Assembly: GCA_015709675.1 (NCBI GenBank)
Contig: CP054182.1
Location: 3,947,448-4,011,447 of the forward strand
Length of the DNA: 64,000 nucleotides
Reading direction: 5' to 3'
Origin: Ignavibacteriales bacterium
GTDB taxonomy: Bacteria; Bacteroidota; Ignavibacteria; Ignavibacteriales; Ignavibacteriaceae
The notes beneath the pieces are model-generated. The model was not told the DNA's origin, ran no database searches, and worked only from the letters and a program-made list of their open reading frames with translations. A program made the translations under genes and the position numbers. Numbering within the stretch: position 1 is the first letter of the stretch; every line of letters starts with the position of its first letter. Of the stretch, positions 17,011 to 26,353 are shown one piece after another.

Positions 17011-18138
17011 TTATTTCGAGTATCCCGTCAGTTCGGCGTAGCCTTTGCCGGATTTGGTTCCTGTAATCCGGACGGCTCCTTCCCAATAGCGGACCGTCAC
17101 TTTCAATTCCTGATCTTTGACCGCAGGTACAATTTCAAGAGAAAGCTTTTCCGAGGGAACTTCGAGTTTCCAGCCGGAGGGGTAACGGTCTCCCTCATCA
17201 TTTTCCCAGAATTCAGTTACCGTGAGATTTACATCCTCCTTTTTCAGAAGCCGGGTTGTGCCGTCCGGGTAGATAAACAGCCCCTTGCTCCAGCGGTCTG
17301 CCGTACCGTCTTTTTTACGTAGCTGGTAATACATCATTTCGGAACCGTCATCAAACTGGAGGGAGAACCAGTCCCACCCCTGCTGATCTTCGCTGAGCGC
17401 TGAGGTACTCCACTCCCGGTCAAGCCAGGAAGACCCCTTTACGGTAAACGATTCATCCCTGATATATATTTTGCCTTCCGAGCGGAGGCGGGGCAGGGAG
17501 TAATAAAAGGATGCATTGCCGGGATCATCCCCTTTTCTGCTGTAGCCACGGTCCCCCTGCAGAACCAGGGGCTTTACCGGATCAAGAGACAAATTAATCG
17601 AAACATCACCGCCGGCAGCGGAAAGCTGTACCTGCGGGAAATTCATTGCGGGTATATATGACCGCTCCTCAATATTCCAGTCTTCAAGCCATACCTTCAA
17701 GGGGGATGCCTGCGCTCCGGCGAGATTGTTTCCGTCCCGGCTGAAGCGTTCAAAGTAATAAAACTTTTCACCGGATATATCCGTCAGGGCAAAGTGCCCC
17801 ATGTATATATTATTGGTCAGCCAGCCTCCAGACCGGGTAACATGAGGAGACACCGCAGTCCTGAAGATGGTAAACTGATAACCGAACTCTCTCCCCTCAT
17901 CAGAAACAAGATTACCGGTAAAGTACCACCACTCGGTTTTATATCCGGGATGCGGGCCATGGTCAGCGGGGAAGGTAAATTCACCTCCGGGAAACGCGCG
18001 CATATAGAGGGAATCTTCCTCACCTGACATGAGTGAACTGAGAGAAAGAGAAGATCCGTTTTTCTGCTGATCAGCTTGATCACCGCAGCCTGCTGCCAGA
18101 ATCATCAGCATGGTAAATACGAGAACTTGTTTCATCAC
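17011..18138 (-). CDS. AttH-like lipocalin-fold lipoprotein
   Basis: 375 residues with a lipoprotein signal (MLMILAAGCGDQ). The AttH/CrtC-like double lipocalin fold is recognised by FPADHGPHPGYKTEWWYFTGNL near residue 57 and WLDREWSTSALSEDQQGWDWFSLQFDDGSEMMYY near 240. Carotenoid 1,2-hydratase shares this fold, but the coupling by 4 nt to an FtsX-type permease and an ABC ATPase identifies it as the AttH component of an AttEFGH-like export system. It probably acts in the periplasm or at the outer membrane, binding a hydrophobic cargo. The cargo is unknown. Confidence 0.88.
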   Translation of the reverse strand: MMKQVLVFTMLMILAAGCGDQADQQKNGSSLSLSSLMSGEEDSLYMRAFPGGEFTFPADHGPHPGYKTEWWYFTGNLVSDEGREFGYQFTIFRTAVSPHVTRSGGWLTNNIYMGHFALTDISGEKFYYFERFSRDGNNLAGAQASPLKVWLEDWNIEERSYIPAMNFPQVQLSAAGGDVSINLSLDPVKPLVLQGDRGYSRKGDDPGNASFYYSLPRLRSEGKIYIRDESFTVKGSSWLDREWSTSALSEDQQGWDWFSLQFDDGSEMMYYQLRKKDGTADRWSKGLFIYPDGTTRLLKKEDVNLTVTEFWENDEGDRYPSGWKLEVPSEKLSLEIVPAVKDQELKVTVRYWEGAVRITGTKSGKGYAELTGYSK

Positions 18139-20669
18139 TCACTCCTCAAAGCGGCGGCGGGAGAGGCTGATGCCATTTTCAGTCCGGGATATATACCTGC
18201 AATCAGTGCGGCAAGAAGAGCAAGCACCACCCCTTCCAGCAGTATGGATGGTACCGGCGTAAACTGCATAGTCCAGCCAAATGAGCGCTTGTTGATAATA
18301 AAGACCAGCACCCAGGCGAGAATAGTGCCGAGGGGAATGGCGAGCAGTCCGGATATCAGCCCCATCAGTGAAGTCTGCATGGTCAGAATGCCAAAAATCT
18401 GCCGTGGGAGAAATCCGTTTGCACGCATGATGCCAAGTTCCCTTCCCCGTTCAAGCTGAACGGACATAAACGAACTCAGGATGCCGGCAAAGGCAACAAT
18501 GATTGCAAGAAGCTGCAGGGCTTTTGCGATCAGAAACGTCCGGTCAAATATTTCTATGGAACTCTCTCGCAGGAATTTATTTGTCCTGATTAAAAACTGC
18601 TGTCCGTCACTGCTCAGGTTTCTAATATATGATGCTGTTTCATCAGTATCAGCGCCATTGTTCAGGAAAAGAGCAATTCCTGATATACCGTTAACCGACC
18701 AGTGCCGCTTAAAGTGATTGTAATCCATACTTATGAGCCCCTCATCCGAGGCATAATCATAGTATATACCCGCAACCCTGAAGTTTTTCTCTCCGGATGA
18801 TGTTTTCAGCATAAGCTCATCCCCTGCCTCAAGGTCATGCCTGAAGGCGAAAGGTTCTGTTATGAGAATTTCTCCGTTGTGGAATTTCTCCCATATATCC
18901 TCAGGATCACCCCCCTTAAAGCGGTAACCGGTATAGCTTTCCTTCCCCATTGAAACTCCCAGCAGCCGGTACTGTTTTTCATCCTGGCGGATAGTTATCT
19001 CCCTGAAGAAATTCATATCCCGGGTAAACGATGCATCCTTGAGTTTCACCGGAAGCGACTCAGGAAGAGTGCCGTCAATTTTGCGGGAAACCAATGACGG
19101 GGCTGATATATATAAATCCGCACGGAGGCGGCTTGAGAGCCATTCAGTAACCGTTGTCCTGAAACTGCTGACCATGGTTCCTACCCCGATGCTCGCCGAT
19201 ACCGCAACCGAAAGAGCGGCAATAGCAATCCAGGTACGGCTGATATTCCGCACCATACTCCCTGAGGCGATGCTCCCCGTCAGCCCGAAGAGCCGCTTCA
19301 TCACCGGGGCGACGAGGCGGTGGGTATATACAATGAGCGGAGGGGTAAGCGCCGCAAATCCCAGAATAACGGGAAGAATACCCGCATAACTCAGCCAGAT
19401 GAAATTCACCGGCAGCAGCAGGATTATTACCCCTGACGCGAGAAGAAGAATTCCTGCAAGGGTGAATAATTTCAGTTTTCCGGTAACCCCTGTTTCCTGC
19501 GAAGAGCGGATAAGGGAGTGTGCCGGAGGGATGCGCGATGCTCGCCATGCAGGATGCAGCGCCGAAAGAAGTGTTGCGATCATTCCCGCAGCGGCTCCTT
19601 TTGCAATCAGCAGCGGATCAGTATGAATCTCCGTTACCGTCACCACAAAATAAAGATCATTAATTGACTGAGCGATCAGTTCAACCAGACGGGTTGAGAG
19701 GATATATCCAAGCAGGAGTCCAATCACGGTTCCCGCCGCACCGATAATCAGAGACTCCTTAATAATCAGACCGAAGATTTCCTGTGAAGTCACCCCGATG
19801 CAGCGGAGGATTCCCGTCTGCTGTTTCCTCTGCACTACGGAAAACGATATGCTGTTATATATCAGAAAGATGCCAACGATGAGCGCAAGGAGACTTAGTG
19901 CGGTCAGATTGATGGTAAATGCTTCAAGCATTTGTTCAGCCGTCCGTGACCGGGCGGAAGAGCGCTCAATGGAGTATCCTTCCGGAAGGAGTGATGTTAT
20001 ATACTTTTCTGATTCCTTATCCGGCAGAATGGTATTGACATAGTCAATATATCCGTTTCTCCCCGTGACTGCTGCGGCGGAAGCAATATCCATGATAATG
20101 ACATTTTCAAGCGAGGTATCATCCTTTTTTGCGGCAATCAAACCGGCAACGGTGAATTCATGTTCCTTCCCATTGATGATAAAACGGACCGGCTCCCTGC
20201 TTTTATATAATCCGGCAAGTGAACTGTTGCCGCTGACAAGAATGGTATTCCTGCCAAGCAGGAAGATGCCAAGATTTCCGGTAAAAGAGCTGTCGGTAAA
20301 ATTCAGGTAATCACGGAACTGCGCTTCAGCAAAGATATCCAGGCCAAGAAGCTGGTAAATCCGCTTCTCCTCAGCGTCATGCACAGCATATTCTTCAATC
20401 ACCGGGGCCAGGTCTCCCGTTCCGGGGGTAAGGCGGATGTTCCGGTATATACTGTCAGGAATCTGTCCTGAGGCACTGATGATATGATGTGTTGCCTTTC
20501 CCGCAACAGTATTCATCGAAAGACGGAATGCTCGTTCAGCGCTGCCGTTTGCAATATCAATGGCGACAATGATCGCTACACCCAGCGCAATACCCGCCAC
20601 CGAAAGCCAGAACTGCCAGGGATGTTTCAGCAGCCAGCGGAGCGAAGTCCGGTTAAGGAGCTTTGACAA
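18135..20669 (-). CDS. FtsX-family ABC permease, two-domain (AttF/G-like)
   Basis: 844 residues with two FtsX modules. An N-terminal helix is followed by a periplasmic MacB-PCD-like domain, three membrane helices (about 250-385), a central helix pair, a second periplasmic domain and a C-terminal FtsX bundle (about 710-840). The order resembles long permeases of lipoprotein/lipid exporters and the AttFG proteins. Together with the ATPase at 20653 (17-nt overlap) and the AttH-like lipoprotein (4-nt overlap) it should form an exporter moving hydrophobic molecules from the inner membrane outward. Confidence 0.9.
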   Translation of the reverse strand: MSKLLNRTSLRWLLKHPWQFWLSVAGIALGVAIIVAIDIANGSAERAFRLSMNTVAGKATHHIISASGQIPDSIYRNIRLTPGTGDLAPVIEEYAVHDAEEKRIYQLLGLDIFAEAQFRDYLNFTDSSFTGNLGIFLLGRNTILVSGNSSLAGLYKSREPVRFIINGKEHEFTVAGLIAAKKDDTSLENVIIMDIASAAAVTGRNGYIDYVNTILPDKESEKYITSLLPEGYSIERSSARSRTAEQMLEAFTINLTALSLLALIVGIFLIYNSISFSVVQRKQQTGILRCIGVTSQEIFGLIIKESLIIGAAGTVIGLLLGYILSTRLVELIAQSINDLYFVVTVTEIHTDPLLIAKGAAAGMIATLLSALHPAWRASRIPPAHSLIRSSQETGVTGKLKLFTLAGILLLASGVIILLLPVNFIWLSYAGILPVILGFAALTPPLIVYTHRLVAPVMKRLFGLTGSIASGSMVRNISRTWIAIAALSVAVSASIGVGTMVSSFRTTVTEWLSSRLRADLYISAPSLVSRKIDGTLPESLPVKLKDASFTRDMNFFREITIRQDEKQYRLLGVSMGKESYTGYRFKGGDPEDIWEKFHNGEILITEPFAFRHDLEAGDELMLKTSSGEKNFRVAGIYYDYASDEGLISMDYNHFKRHWSVNGISGIALFLNNGADTDETASYIRNLSSDGQQFLIRTNKFLRESSIEIFDRTFLIAKALQLLAIIVAFAGILSSFMSVQLERGRELGIMRANGFLPRQIFGILTMQTSLMGLISGLLAIPLGTILAWVLVFIINKRSFGWTMQFTPVPSILLEGVVLALLAALIAGIYPGLKMASASPAAALRSE

Positions 20670-21342
20670 TCAACTTCTCCTTGTCCAGTTCATTAATCTT
20701 CCCTTCTTTTACCGTAAGCACTCTGTCAGCCAGCCCGATTACCTCGGGACTGTGAGTCGCCATTATCATGGTTTTTCCTGTCTGCCTTACCAGCAGGTCA
20801 AGCAGGTCAACAATTCTTCCGCTGGTTTCATAATCAAGATTTCCGGTCGGCTCATCGGCAAGAATATACTCCGGTTCGTGAATAAGCGCACGGGCAATAG
20901 CAATCCTCTGCTGTTCCCCGCCCGAGAGAGTGTCGGGATAGCTGTTCATTTTATGAAGCAGGCCGGTCTGTTCCAGGATAGTGCTGATTTTTCCGTTCAC
21001 CGGAAGCCCGTTCAGTTCAAGCCCCAGCTGCAGATTTTCAGCAACCGTGAGTGTGGGCATCAGGTTAAAAAACTGAAAGACAAAACCGATATGCTTTCTG
21101 CGGAAGAGGGTGCGTTCTTTCTCACTCATCCCGGTAATTTCCTGTCCCCTGAGCCGTATGCTGCCGCTGTCGGGGAGGTCAATGCCGCTGATCAGGTTGA
21201 GCAGGGTGGATTTGCCTGAACCGCTTTTCCCAAGAAGGACGATTATTTCCCCCTGAGAGATCTCCAGGTCAAGGTTTTTTAATACCGTGTGGCGGGTGTC
21301 TGCCTCATGGTAGGATTTTACTATATTTTTTAACTGAATCAT
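20653..21342 (-). CDS. ABC transporter ATP-binding protein (LolD/MacB-type, AttE-like)
   Basis: 229 residues with Walker A GKSGSGKST, Q-loop region FVFQFFNLMPTLTVAENL, signature LSGGEQQR, Walker B YILADEPTGNLD and H-loop MATHSPEV. This matches the LolD/MacB/SalX group that energises FtsX-type permeases. First gene of a three-gene operon with the permease and the AttH-like lipoprotein. Confidence 0.95.
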   Translation of the reverse strand: MIQLKNIVKSYHEADTRHTVLKNLDLEISQGEIIVLLGKSGSGKSTLLNLISGIDLPDSGSIRLRGQEITGMSEKERTLFRRKHIGFVFQFFNLMPTLTVAENLQLGLELNGLPVNGKISTILEQTGLLHKMNSYPDTLSGGEQQRIAIARALIHEPEYILADEPTGNLDYETSGRIVDLLDLLVRQTGKTMIMATHSPEVIGLADRVLTVKEGKINELDKEKLIVKAP

Positions 21343-21449
21343 GTGCTTGAAAATTGATTAACTACAGATATAAAAAAGGGGGAGGGGTTTTAGTTCCCAA
21401 GTTACCTTTTTGCTGGGACAATGGGGACACTTGGGACAATGGAGAAAGC

Positions 21450-21505
21450 AATGTACAATTTACAATGGATAATGGATAATTGAGAAGGGAGAATGGAGAA
21501 TTAAA
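21450..21505. repeat. Heptamer array, AATGTAC to AATGGAG
   Basis: Eight 7-mers in phase: AATGTAC, AATTTAC, AATGGAT, AATGGAT, AATTGAG, AAGGGAG, AATGGAG, AATTAAA. It lies between the AttE-like gene and the end of the radical SAM gene. A related GGGACAAT motif precedes it (21415-21443). Confidence 0.88.
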
Positions 21506-21520
21506 AAAAGTAACTGCGGG

Positions 21521-22546
21521 TTACTGAAATCTTCCGGCGATGTGGGTACCGCAGGAGGGGCAGGCGCCATCTTTCAATAAATTCATCTGCACTTCATGCC
21601 AGCTTCTCCTGATGAGCTCTTTGCCGCAGCCCGGGCAGCAGGTTATCTGCCCTTCATCCCAGTGAATATTACCCGTATATACATATTTCAGCCCTGCTGA
21701 GCGCGCAAAATGATATGCTCTCTTTACCGTGGCAGGAGGTGTCGGTTTTTTGTCCATCATGCGGTAATCAGGATGAAACGCTGTGAAATGGAGCGGCACA
21801 TCATCCCCCAGATGTTCAAGGATCCAGCCGCACATCTTTTTGATTTCATCATCAGAATCATTCTCCTCCGGTATCAGCAGTGTGGTAATTTCAAGATGTA
21901 CATCCGTTTCATGCCGGAGCCAGACCAGGGTATCGAGGATGTCCTGAAGATGGCTAAAGGTGAGTTTATGGTAAAAGTGCTCGCTGAAGGCTTTCAGGTC
22001 AACATTGGCAGCTGATATATCACGGAAGACTTCCCTACGCGCTGCTTTGTCAATATATCCGGCGGTAACCATAACCGGATGAATTCCCTCTGCACGCGCA
22101 AGCTGCGCTATGTCAATCACATATTCTCCGAAAATAACCGGATCGTTATAGGTAAAAGCAATGGAGGGAGTTCGGTATTTCTTCGCCAGAGCAATTACCT
22201 GACCGGGAGTTACATAGAGTGCATCTTCCGCGTCAAGCTTTGCCTTGCTGATAGACCAGTTCTGGCAGAACTTGCATCCGAGATTGCATCCTGCAGTGCC
22301 GAAACTGAGAATTTTGGTGCCAGGAAAAAAATGGCTGAGGGGTTTCTTTTCCACCGGATCCACGGCAAAGCCTGTCGGCCTGCCGTAGCCCGATGTATAT
22401 AATATGTTGTTGTGGTTCTGCCGTATATAACAGAAGCCGTGCTGCCCCTCGCCGATAGTGCAGTAGCGGGGGCACAGGGTGCAAAGGAGTTTGCCGGAGT
22501 TATGCTCCTCCCACCAGAGAGCTCTGTGAAGTCCGGCCTGTTCCAT
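21521..22546 (-). CDS. amrS: AmmeMemoRadiSam system radical SAM enzyme AmrS
   Basis: 341 residues. A Cys-containing N-terminal segment (CTLCPRYCTIGEGQHGFC) precedes the radical SAM cluster motif CNLGCKFC within FGTAGCNLGCKFCQNWSIS. FTYNDPVIFGEY, the LKAF strand and a C-terminal zinc-ribbon-like CCPGCG...CPSCG follow. This is the COG1180/AmrS family. Its usual partners, the AMMECR1-like and Memo-like proteins, are not in this window. It starts 5 nt after the TlpA-like lipoprotein gene, so the two are probably co-transcribed. The reaction of the family is not established. Confidence 0.9.
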   Translation of the reverse strand: MEQAGLHRALWWEEHNSGKLLCTLCPRYCTIGEGQHGFCYIRQNHNNILYTSGYGRPTGFAVDPVEKKPLSHFFPGTKILSFGTAGCNLGCKFCQNWSISKAKLDAEDALYVTPGQVIALAKKYRTPSIAFTYNDPVIFGEYVIDIAQLARAEGIHPVMVTAGYIDKAARREVFRDISAANVDLKAFSEHFYHKLTFSHLQDILDTLVWLRHETDVHLEITTLLIPEENDSDDEIKKMCGWILEHLGDDVPLHFTAFHPDYRMMDKKPTPPATVKRAYHFARSAGLKYVYTGNIHWDEGQITCCPGCGKELIRRSWHEVQMNLLKDGACPSCGTHIAGRFQ

Positions 22547-22551
22547 TGCTG

Positions 22552-24441
22552 TTATTTCACCATGGCGACCATTGCTTCAATTTCCTTCACCATGTGATCG
22601 GTGTTGCCTGAGAAACCAACCGATTTAAAGCGGATATTTCCGTTTTTATCCACGATAAACTTTGTCGGAATTCCCTGCACGCCGAAATCAGAGATTACCT
22701 TGTTTTCATAATCCATCAGCACATGGAACGTATATTTCTTCTTAGCGATAAAGTCTTCAGCGTTGGTTTTTTTATCAGCAACCCGTTCCCACGCGTTCAC
22801 AAAAAGGAACTTCACATTTTCATCCTTTGCGAATTTGTCAACGGCGTTCTGCATACCGGGGAACGACTGGAGACAGGGTCCGCACCAGGTAGCCCAGAAA
22901 TCAACAATTACCGTCTTTCCTTTATAGTCGCTGAGCGAAACTTCTTTCCCGCTCAGATCAACCAGAGTGAACTGCGGAGCCGGTTCATTCATCAGATCCT
23001 TTTCGAGTTTGCTGATCAGTTTATCGCGCTGCGGTTTTTCAAGGGCAGAGAGATATTCGGCAAATCCGCTTTCGCTGCCGTTTTTCTTTATATACGCTTC
23101 GCGGAGTGTTTCAGCAACCTGTGTATTATCGTACCCGCGCAGTACTGCGTCTTCACAGAGCTTTATCACTTCCGCGGTTTTTCCTTCTGCCAGAAGCAGC
23201 CTTGCATGAAGCGCGTTATATTTGTCATCCGTTCCTTTTGCGTAGGAATAATTTTCCTGCATTACGGCAAGCGCTTCACTCTTTTTACCAAGCTGTTCAA
23301 GCAAGAGGCCTTTCACATAAAGATTCATCGCGATCAGAGAGCCCCGGCCTTCTTTCCAGTCAGCTTCGCTTTCAGCCGCGCTCTTTTTATCAACAGGATT
23401 CTCATATTCCGCCTTTGCTTTCGCGATACCCATATCAGCCACTTTCAGTGCTGTCTGAGCATCGTATTCTTCCTCATACATTCTGAGCGCAAGCATAAAG
23501 TAGCGGTAGGGGCGGACTTTCTCTTTGTGCATATCTATATACCGGAGTGCGTCATCATATTTTTTGTTGTCGCGGTACCAGTTAATCAGAATATCATTTA
23601 AGTCATCAAGATACTCACTTGAGGGATAGTCCTTGCGGAATTTGTCCGCCAGTTCAAGCTTTTTTGTAATATCACCTTCACGGTTGAACTCATTAAACTG
23701 CACGCGCTGAAAATAAACAGCTTCAGGAAATTTCTCCTTATAAGCAGTCCTGATTTCGTTTACTTTTTCCGGATTCTTTCTGTTTGTATAGTAAGAAACC
23801 AGGAACGTATAGTCATCCTCTGATTTATCAGCCGCTGCTTCGATCAGTGATACAACTGATGAAAGATGCGCTTCGATATCTTTCCCTTTCACGGCATTCA
23901 GCAGATTAAGCCAGGGCTGAGCAAACTCACGCTGCAGTTCAGGATGCTTTTCCAGATCATTTTTCATCAGTATATATGCTTTTTCAGAATCCTTCTTCAG
24001 ATCCAGCACGCCTTCAGCCCAGTTCACCATGGCATATGCCATTCCCGCGTCAGAACCCGGAACCGGATTTCCGTCCGCCCCGTGCACCTGCAGATACCAG
24101 CCGTAGCCGTCATTGTTTTCTGTCTCACCGCCGTTGTCAATAATGAGCAAACCGCCGCGGACTCCTTCAGAGAAGGTAAAGGTTGCAGTATATCCTTTCC
24201 CTTTTTTCTCCATCGGATAATCCTTGGTATCGGTCAGGTTTGATTTATACTCATACACTTTCAGAACAACTTCATTTTCTCCGGCATCAGCAGCCGGGAG
24301 AAAATAGACGGTCACTTTTTCCCCCGCCTGCGGCTTGGCATTTGAGAGGGCAAATTTTTGGGTGTATTCAGGAACCGAACCGCATCCGGCAAGGATCAGG
24401 AGAAGGGGCAAAAGCAGGGTTAATCTTTTCATGAGATTCAT
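22552..24441 (-). CDS. TPR-containing lipoprotein with C-terminal TlpA thioredoxin domain
   Basis: 629 residues with a lipobox (LLLILAGCGSVPEY). Residues about 20-130 look like an Ig-like domain, 130-480 are helical TPR-like repeats, and 490-629 are a TlpA/ResA-like thioredoxin domain with WCGPC (DFWATWCGPCLQSFPG). The domain ends with the cis-Pro loop GIPTKFIVDKNG. Proteins of this plan act in the periplasm as thiol-disulfide reductases. Because the ccm cluster lacks CcmG/CcmH, this protein is a candidate apocytochrome c reductase, but that is an inference. Confidence 0.88.
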   Translation of the reverse strand: MNLMKRLTLLLPLLLILAGCGSVPEYTQKFALSNAKPQAGEKVTVYFLPAADAGENEVVLKVYEYKSNLTDTKDYPMEKKGKGYTATFTFSEGVRGGLLIIDNGGETENNDGYGWYLQVHGADGNPVPGSDAGMAYAMVNWAEGVLDLKKDSEKAYILMKNDLEKHPELQREFAQPWLNLLNAVKGKDIEAHLSSVVSLIEAAADKSEDDYTFLVSYYTNRKNPEKVNEIRTAYKEKFPEAVYFQRVQFNEFNREGDITKKLELADKFRKDYPSSEYLDDLNDILINWYRDNKKYDDALRYIDMHKEKVRPYRYFMLALRMYEEEYDAQTALKVADMGIAKAKAEYENPVDKKSAAESEADWKEGRGSLIAMNLYVKGLLLEQLGKKSEALAVMQENYSYAKGTDDKYNALHARLLLAEGKTAEVIKLCEDAVLRGYDNTQVAETLREAYIKKNGSESGFAEYLSALEKPQRDKLISKLEKDLMNEPAPQFTLVDLSGKEVSLSDYKGKTVIVDFWATWCGPCLQSFPGMQNAVDKFAKDENVKFLFVNAWERVADKKTNAEDFIAKKKYTFHVLMDYENKVISDFGVQGIPTKFIVDKNGNIRFKSVGFSGNTDHMVKEIEAMVAMVK

Positions 24442-24508
24442 CGGGAAATTTTCACTCTTTAGTTTTTCTTAAATTGCAAAGGTAAAAGTAAGAAATGAAA
24501 GGCAGAAT

Positions 24509-25303
24509 ATGAATATGATAAGAGGTCTCTCAGTGAGGACTTACGGAAACCTGAAGCATCAGCCGCTGGTGTTTTTGCACGGTTTTCCCCTCAGCCAAAG
24601 CATGTGGAATAAACAGATTCAGGAATTTGAGCAGGATTACTACTGTGTTACCCCCGATTTCCGCGGTCTTGGAGAATCTGTACCCTCGACCGGGCTTCAC
24701 ACCATGGAAGGGTTCGCGGATGATATCCTCTTCCTCATTGAAACCCTGGACCTGCATAAGCCGGTTCTTTGCGGGCTTTCCATGGGGGGATATGCTGCAC
24801 TCCGGATAGCAGAGCGGGCGCCGGAAGTTTTTTCCGGCCTGATCCTGTGCGATACAAAATCATCCTCCGACCCTGATGAAGTAAAACTGAAACGGGCCGC
24901 GGCAATAAAGCGGATACAACAGGAGGGGGCAGAGGGTTATATCAGGGAATTTGTCCATGGCATTTTTTACCCTTCATTCCTTGAGAATCATTTTGCCGAA
25001 TTTGACAGTTATGTCGCACAGTGGGTGAAGAATCCACCGGAAGGGGTCATCGGTGCGCTGCTTGCCATGATGGGAAGGACCGATACCACAGAAGCGTTAA
25101 AGAACTTCACCTTTCCGGTGCTTTGTATCTGCGGAGCGTATGATGCCATGACCCCGCCTTCGGTCATGAAAGATCTGGCGCGCCTTGCCCCTCAGGGGGA
25201 ATATTATGAAGTCCCCGAAGCCGGACACATGTCCCCTCTTGAAAACCCTGAAGCAGTGAACAGCAAGATACAGGAATTTATGAGGAGAATTAGTGGTAAG
25301 TGA
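24509..25303 (+). CDS. Alpha/beta-fold hydrolase
   Basis: 264 residues. LHGFPLSQSMW forms the oxyanion loop, Ser91 sits in the nucleophile elbow GLSMGG, the acid is Asp in CGAYDAMTP, and His is in EAGHMSPLENP. This is a complete catalytic triad of the RsbQ/esterase/3-oxoadipate enol-lactonase group; substrate unknown. ATG 24509 is preceded by AGG at a suitable distance. The C-terminal Ile-Ser-Gly-Lys and the stop codon lie inside a TTAGTGG/TAAGTGA heptamer stretch, so the native C-terminus appears to have been overrun by repeat. Confidence 0.9.
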   Translation: MNMIRGLSVRTYGNLKHQPLVFLHGFPLSQSMWNKQIQEFEQDYYCVTPDFRGLGESVPSTGLHTMEGFADDILFLIETLDLHKPVLCGLSMGGYAALRIAERAPEVFSGLILCDTKSSSDPDEVKLKRAAAIKRIQQEGAEGYIREFVHGIFYPSFLENHFAEFDSYVAQWVKNPPEGVIGALLAMMGRTDTTEALKNFTFPVLCICGAYDAMTPPSVMKDLARLAPQGEYYEVPEAGHMSPLENPEAVNSKIQEFMRRISGK

Positions 25304-25316
25304 TTAGTATATACAA

Positions 25317-25344
25317 TTAGTAATTAGGAGTTAGTAATTAGTAA
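25317..25344. repeat. Heptamer array, TTAGTAA type
   Basis: Four 7-mers in phase (TTAGTAA, TTAGGAG, TTAGTAA, TTAGTAA). A further three, TTAGTGG, TAAGTGA and TTAGTAT, start at 25290 inside the hydrolase gene with a 6-nt interruption between. Confidence 0.85.
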
Positions 25345-25348
25345 AATT

Positions 25349-25580
25349 CCAATCCCGAAGGGATGATATTGTTATACAAACAAACAACAAAACAAATACC
25401 AATCCCGAAGGGATGATATTATTATAGAAACAAACAGCAAAACAAAACCAATCCCGAAGGGATGATATTATTATAGAAACAAACAGCAAAACAAAAACCA
25501 ATCCCGAAGGGATGATATTATTATAGAAACAAACAGCAAAACAAAAACCAATCCCGAAGGGATGATATTATTATAGAAGA
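25349..25580. repeat. Tandem 50-bp REP-like hairpin array upstream of the transposase
   Basis: Five near-identical units start at 25349, 25399, 25448, 25498 and 25548. Each contains the hairpin ATCCC-GAA-GGGAT followed by GATATTATTATAGAAAC and an A/C-rich tail. Because the whole unit is conserved there are no spacers, so it is not a CRISPR array. The same hairpin occurs in opposite orientation on the other side of the transposase gene. Confidence 0.92.
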
Positions 25581-25599
25581 CAAATCAAAGGAAACAGCC

Positions 25600-26076
25600 A
25601 TGGCAGGTACCTATTCGCAAATATACATACAATATGTCTTTGCCGTAAAAGGAAGACAAAACCTTCTGCTCAAACCCTGGCGTGAAGAAGTTTTTAAATA
25701 TATTTCGGGCATCATCACCGAGAAAGGCCAAAAATCCATCATCGTTAACGGATATAAGGATCATGTCCATGTTTTTGCGGGGCTTCGGCCATCGATGAGC
25801 GTTGCGGATTTAGTCCGTGATATAAAAAATAATTCATCCAAATTCATCAACGAAAAAGGATTTCTTCCGGGAAAGTTTTCGTGGCAGGAAGGGTACGGAG
25901 TTTTTTCCTATGGACACTCCCAGATAAGCGATGTATATAATTATATAGCAAATCAGGAAGAGCGGCACAGAGGCAAATCATTCAGAGAGGAATATATTGA
26001 GTTTTTGAGAAAGTTTGAAGTTGAGTTTAATGAAAAGTATTTATTTGAGTGGGTGGAGGATGAAGGCAACATATAA
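25600..26076 (+). mobile_element. IS200/IS605-type HUH transposase (REP-associated type)
   Basis: 158 residues of the Y1 transposase family. The HUH metal motif is DHVHVF in NGYKDHVHVF, with the helix RPSMSVADLVRDIKNNSSKFINEKG after it. The catalytic Tyr lies in DVYNYIANQEERH, after FSWQEGYGVFSY. The domain is intact, so the protein may be active. There is no tnpB. Flanking hairpins in inverted orientation (25349-25580 and 26081-26300) are the likely substrates or ends, as in RAYT/REP systems, where the enzyme cuts single-stranded hairpin DNA. It is inserted between the hydrolase gene and a lipoprotein gene. Confidence 0.93.
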
Positions 26077-26080
26077 TGCT

Positions 26081-26300
26081 ATCCCTTCGGGATTTTAGGG
26101 CGGGGGTGCGATTCCGATTCTATAAAAATGTCATCCTTTCGAGATTTATGAGCACCGGGAGGGTTTCTAATTCTCCTATAAAAATGTCATCCCTTCGGGA
26201 TTTATGAGCACGGGGTGGGTTTCTAATCCTCCTATAAAAATGCCATCACTTCGTGATTTTGGTGTGTTGGTGGGATTACAATTCTAAAAAAAATTTCATC
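26081..26300. repeat. REP-like hairpins downstream of the transposase, inverted orientation
   Basis: Hairpins at 26081-26093 (ATCCC-TTC-GGGAT), about 26132-26145 (degenerate), 26188-26200 (ATCCC-TTC-GGGAT) and 26245-26257 (ATCAC-TTC-GTGAT) are mostly preceded by CCTATAAAAATG. The last carries a compensatory change that keeps the stem paired. A fifth degraded copy follows near 26295. Confidence 0.88.
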
Positions 26301-26353
26301 CCGACTTCGCAGTGATTTCCTGCACTACTCTGGATAATCCCATTACTCATTAC

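Noticed and set aside
17011-18138. Carotenoid 1,2-hydratase (CrtC) in a carotenoid pathway with crtB/crtI
   Set aside because: Same fold, but it is a lipoprotein coupled to an ABC ATPase and FtsX permease, which fits AttH; crtI/crtB are 19 kb away.
25349-25580. CRISPR-like array
   Set aside because: The complete 50-bp unit is conserved, including what would be spacers, and there are no cas genes; it is a tandem REP-like repeat next to a transposase.
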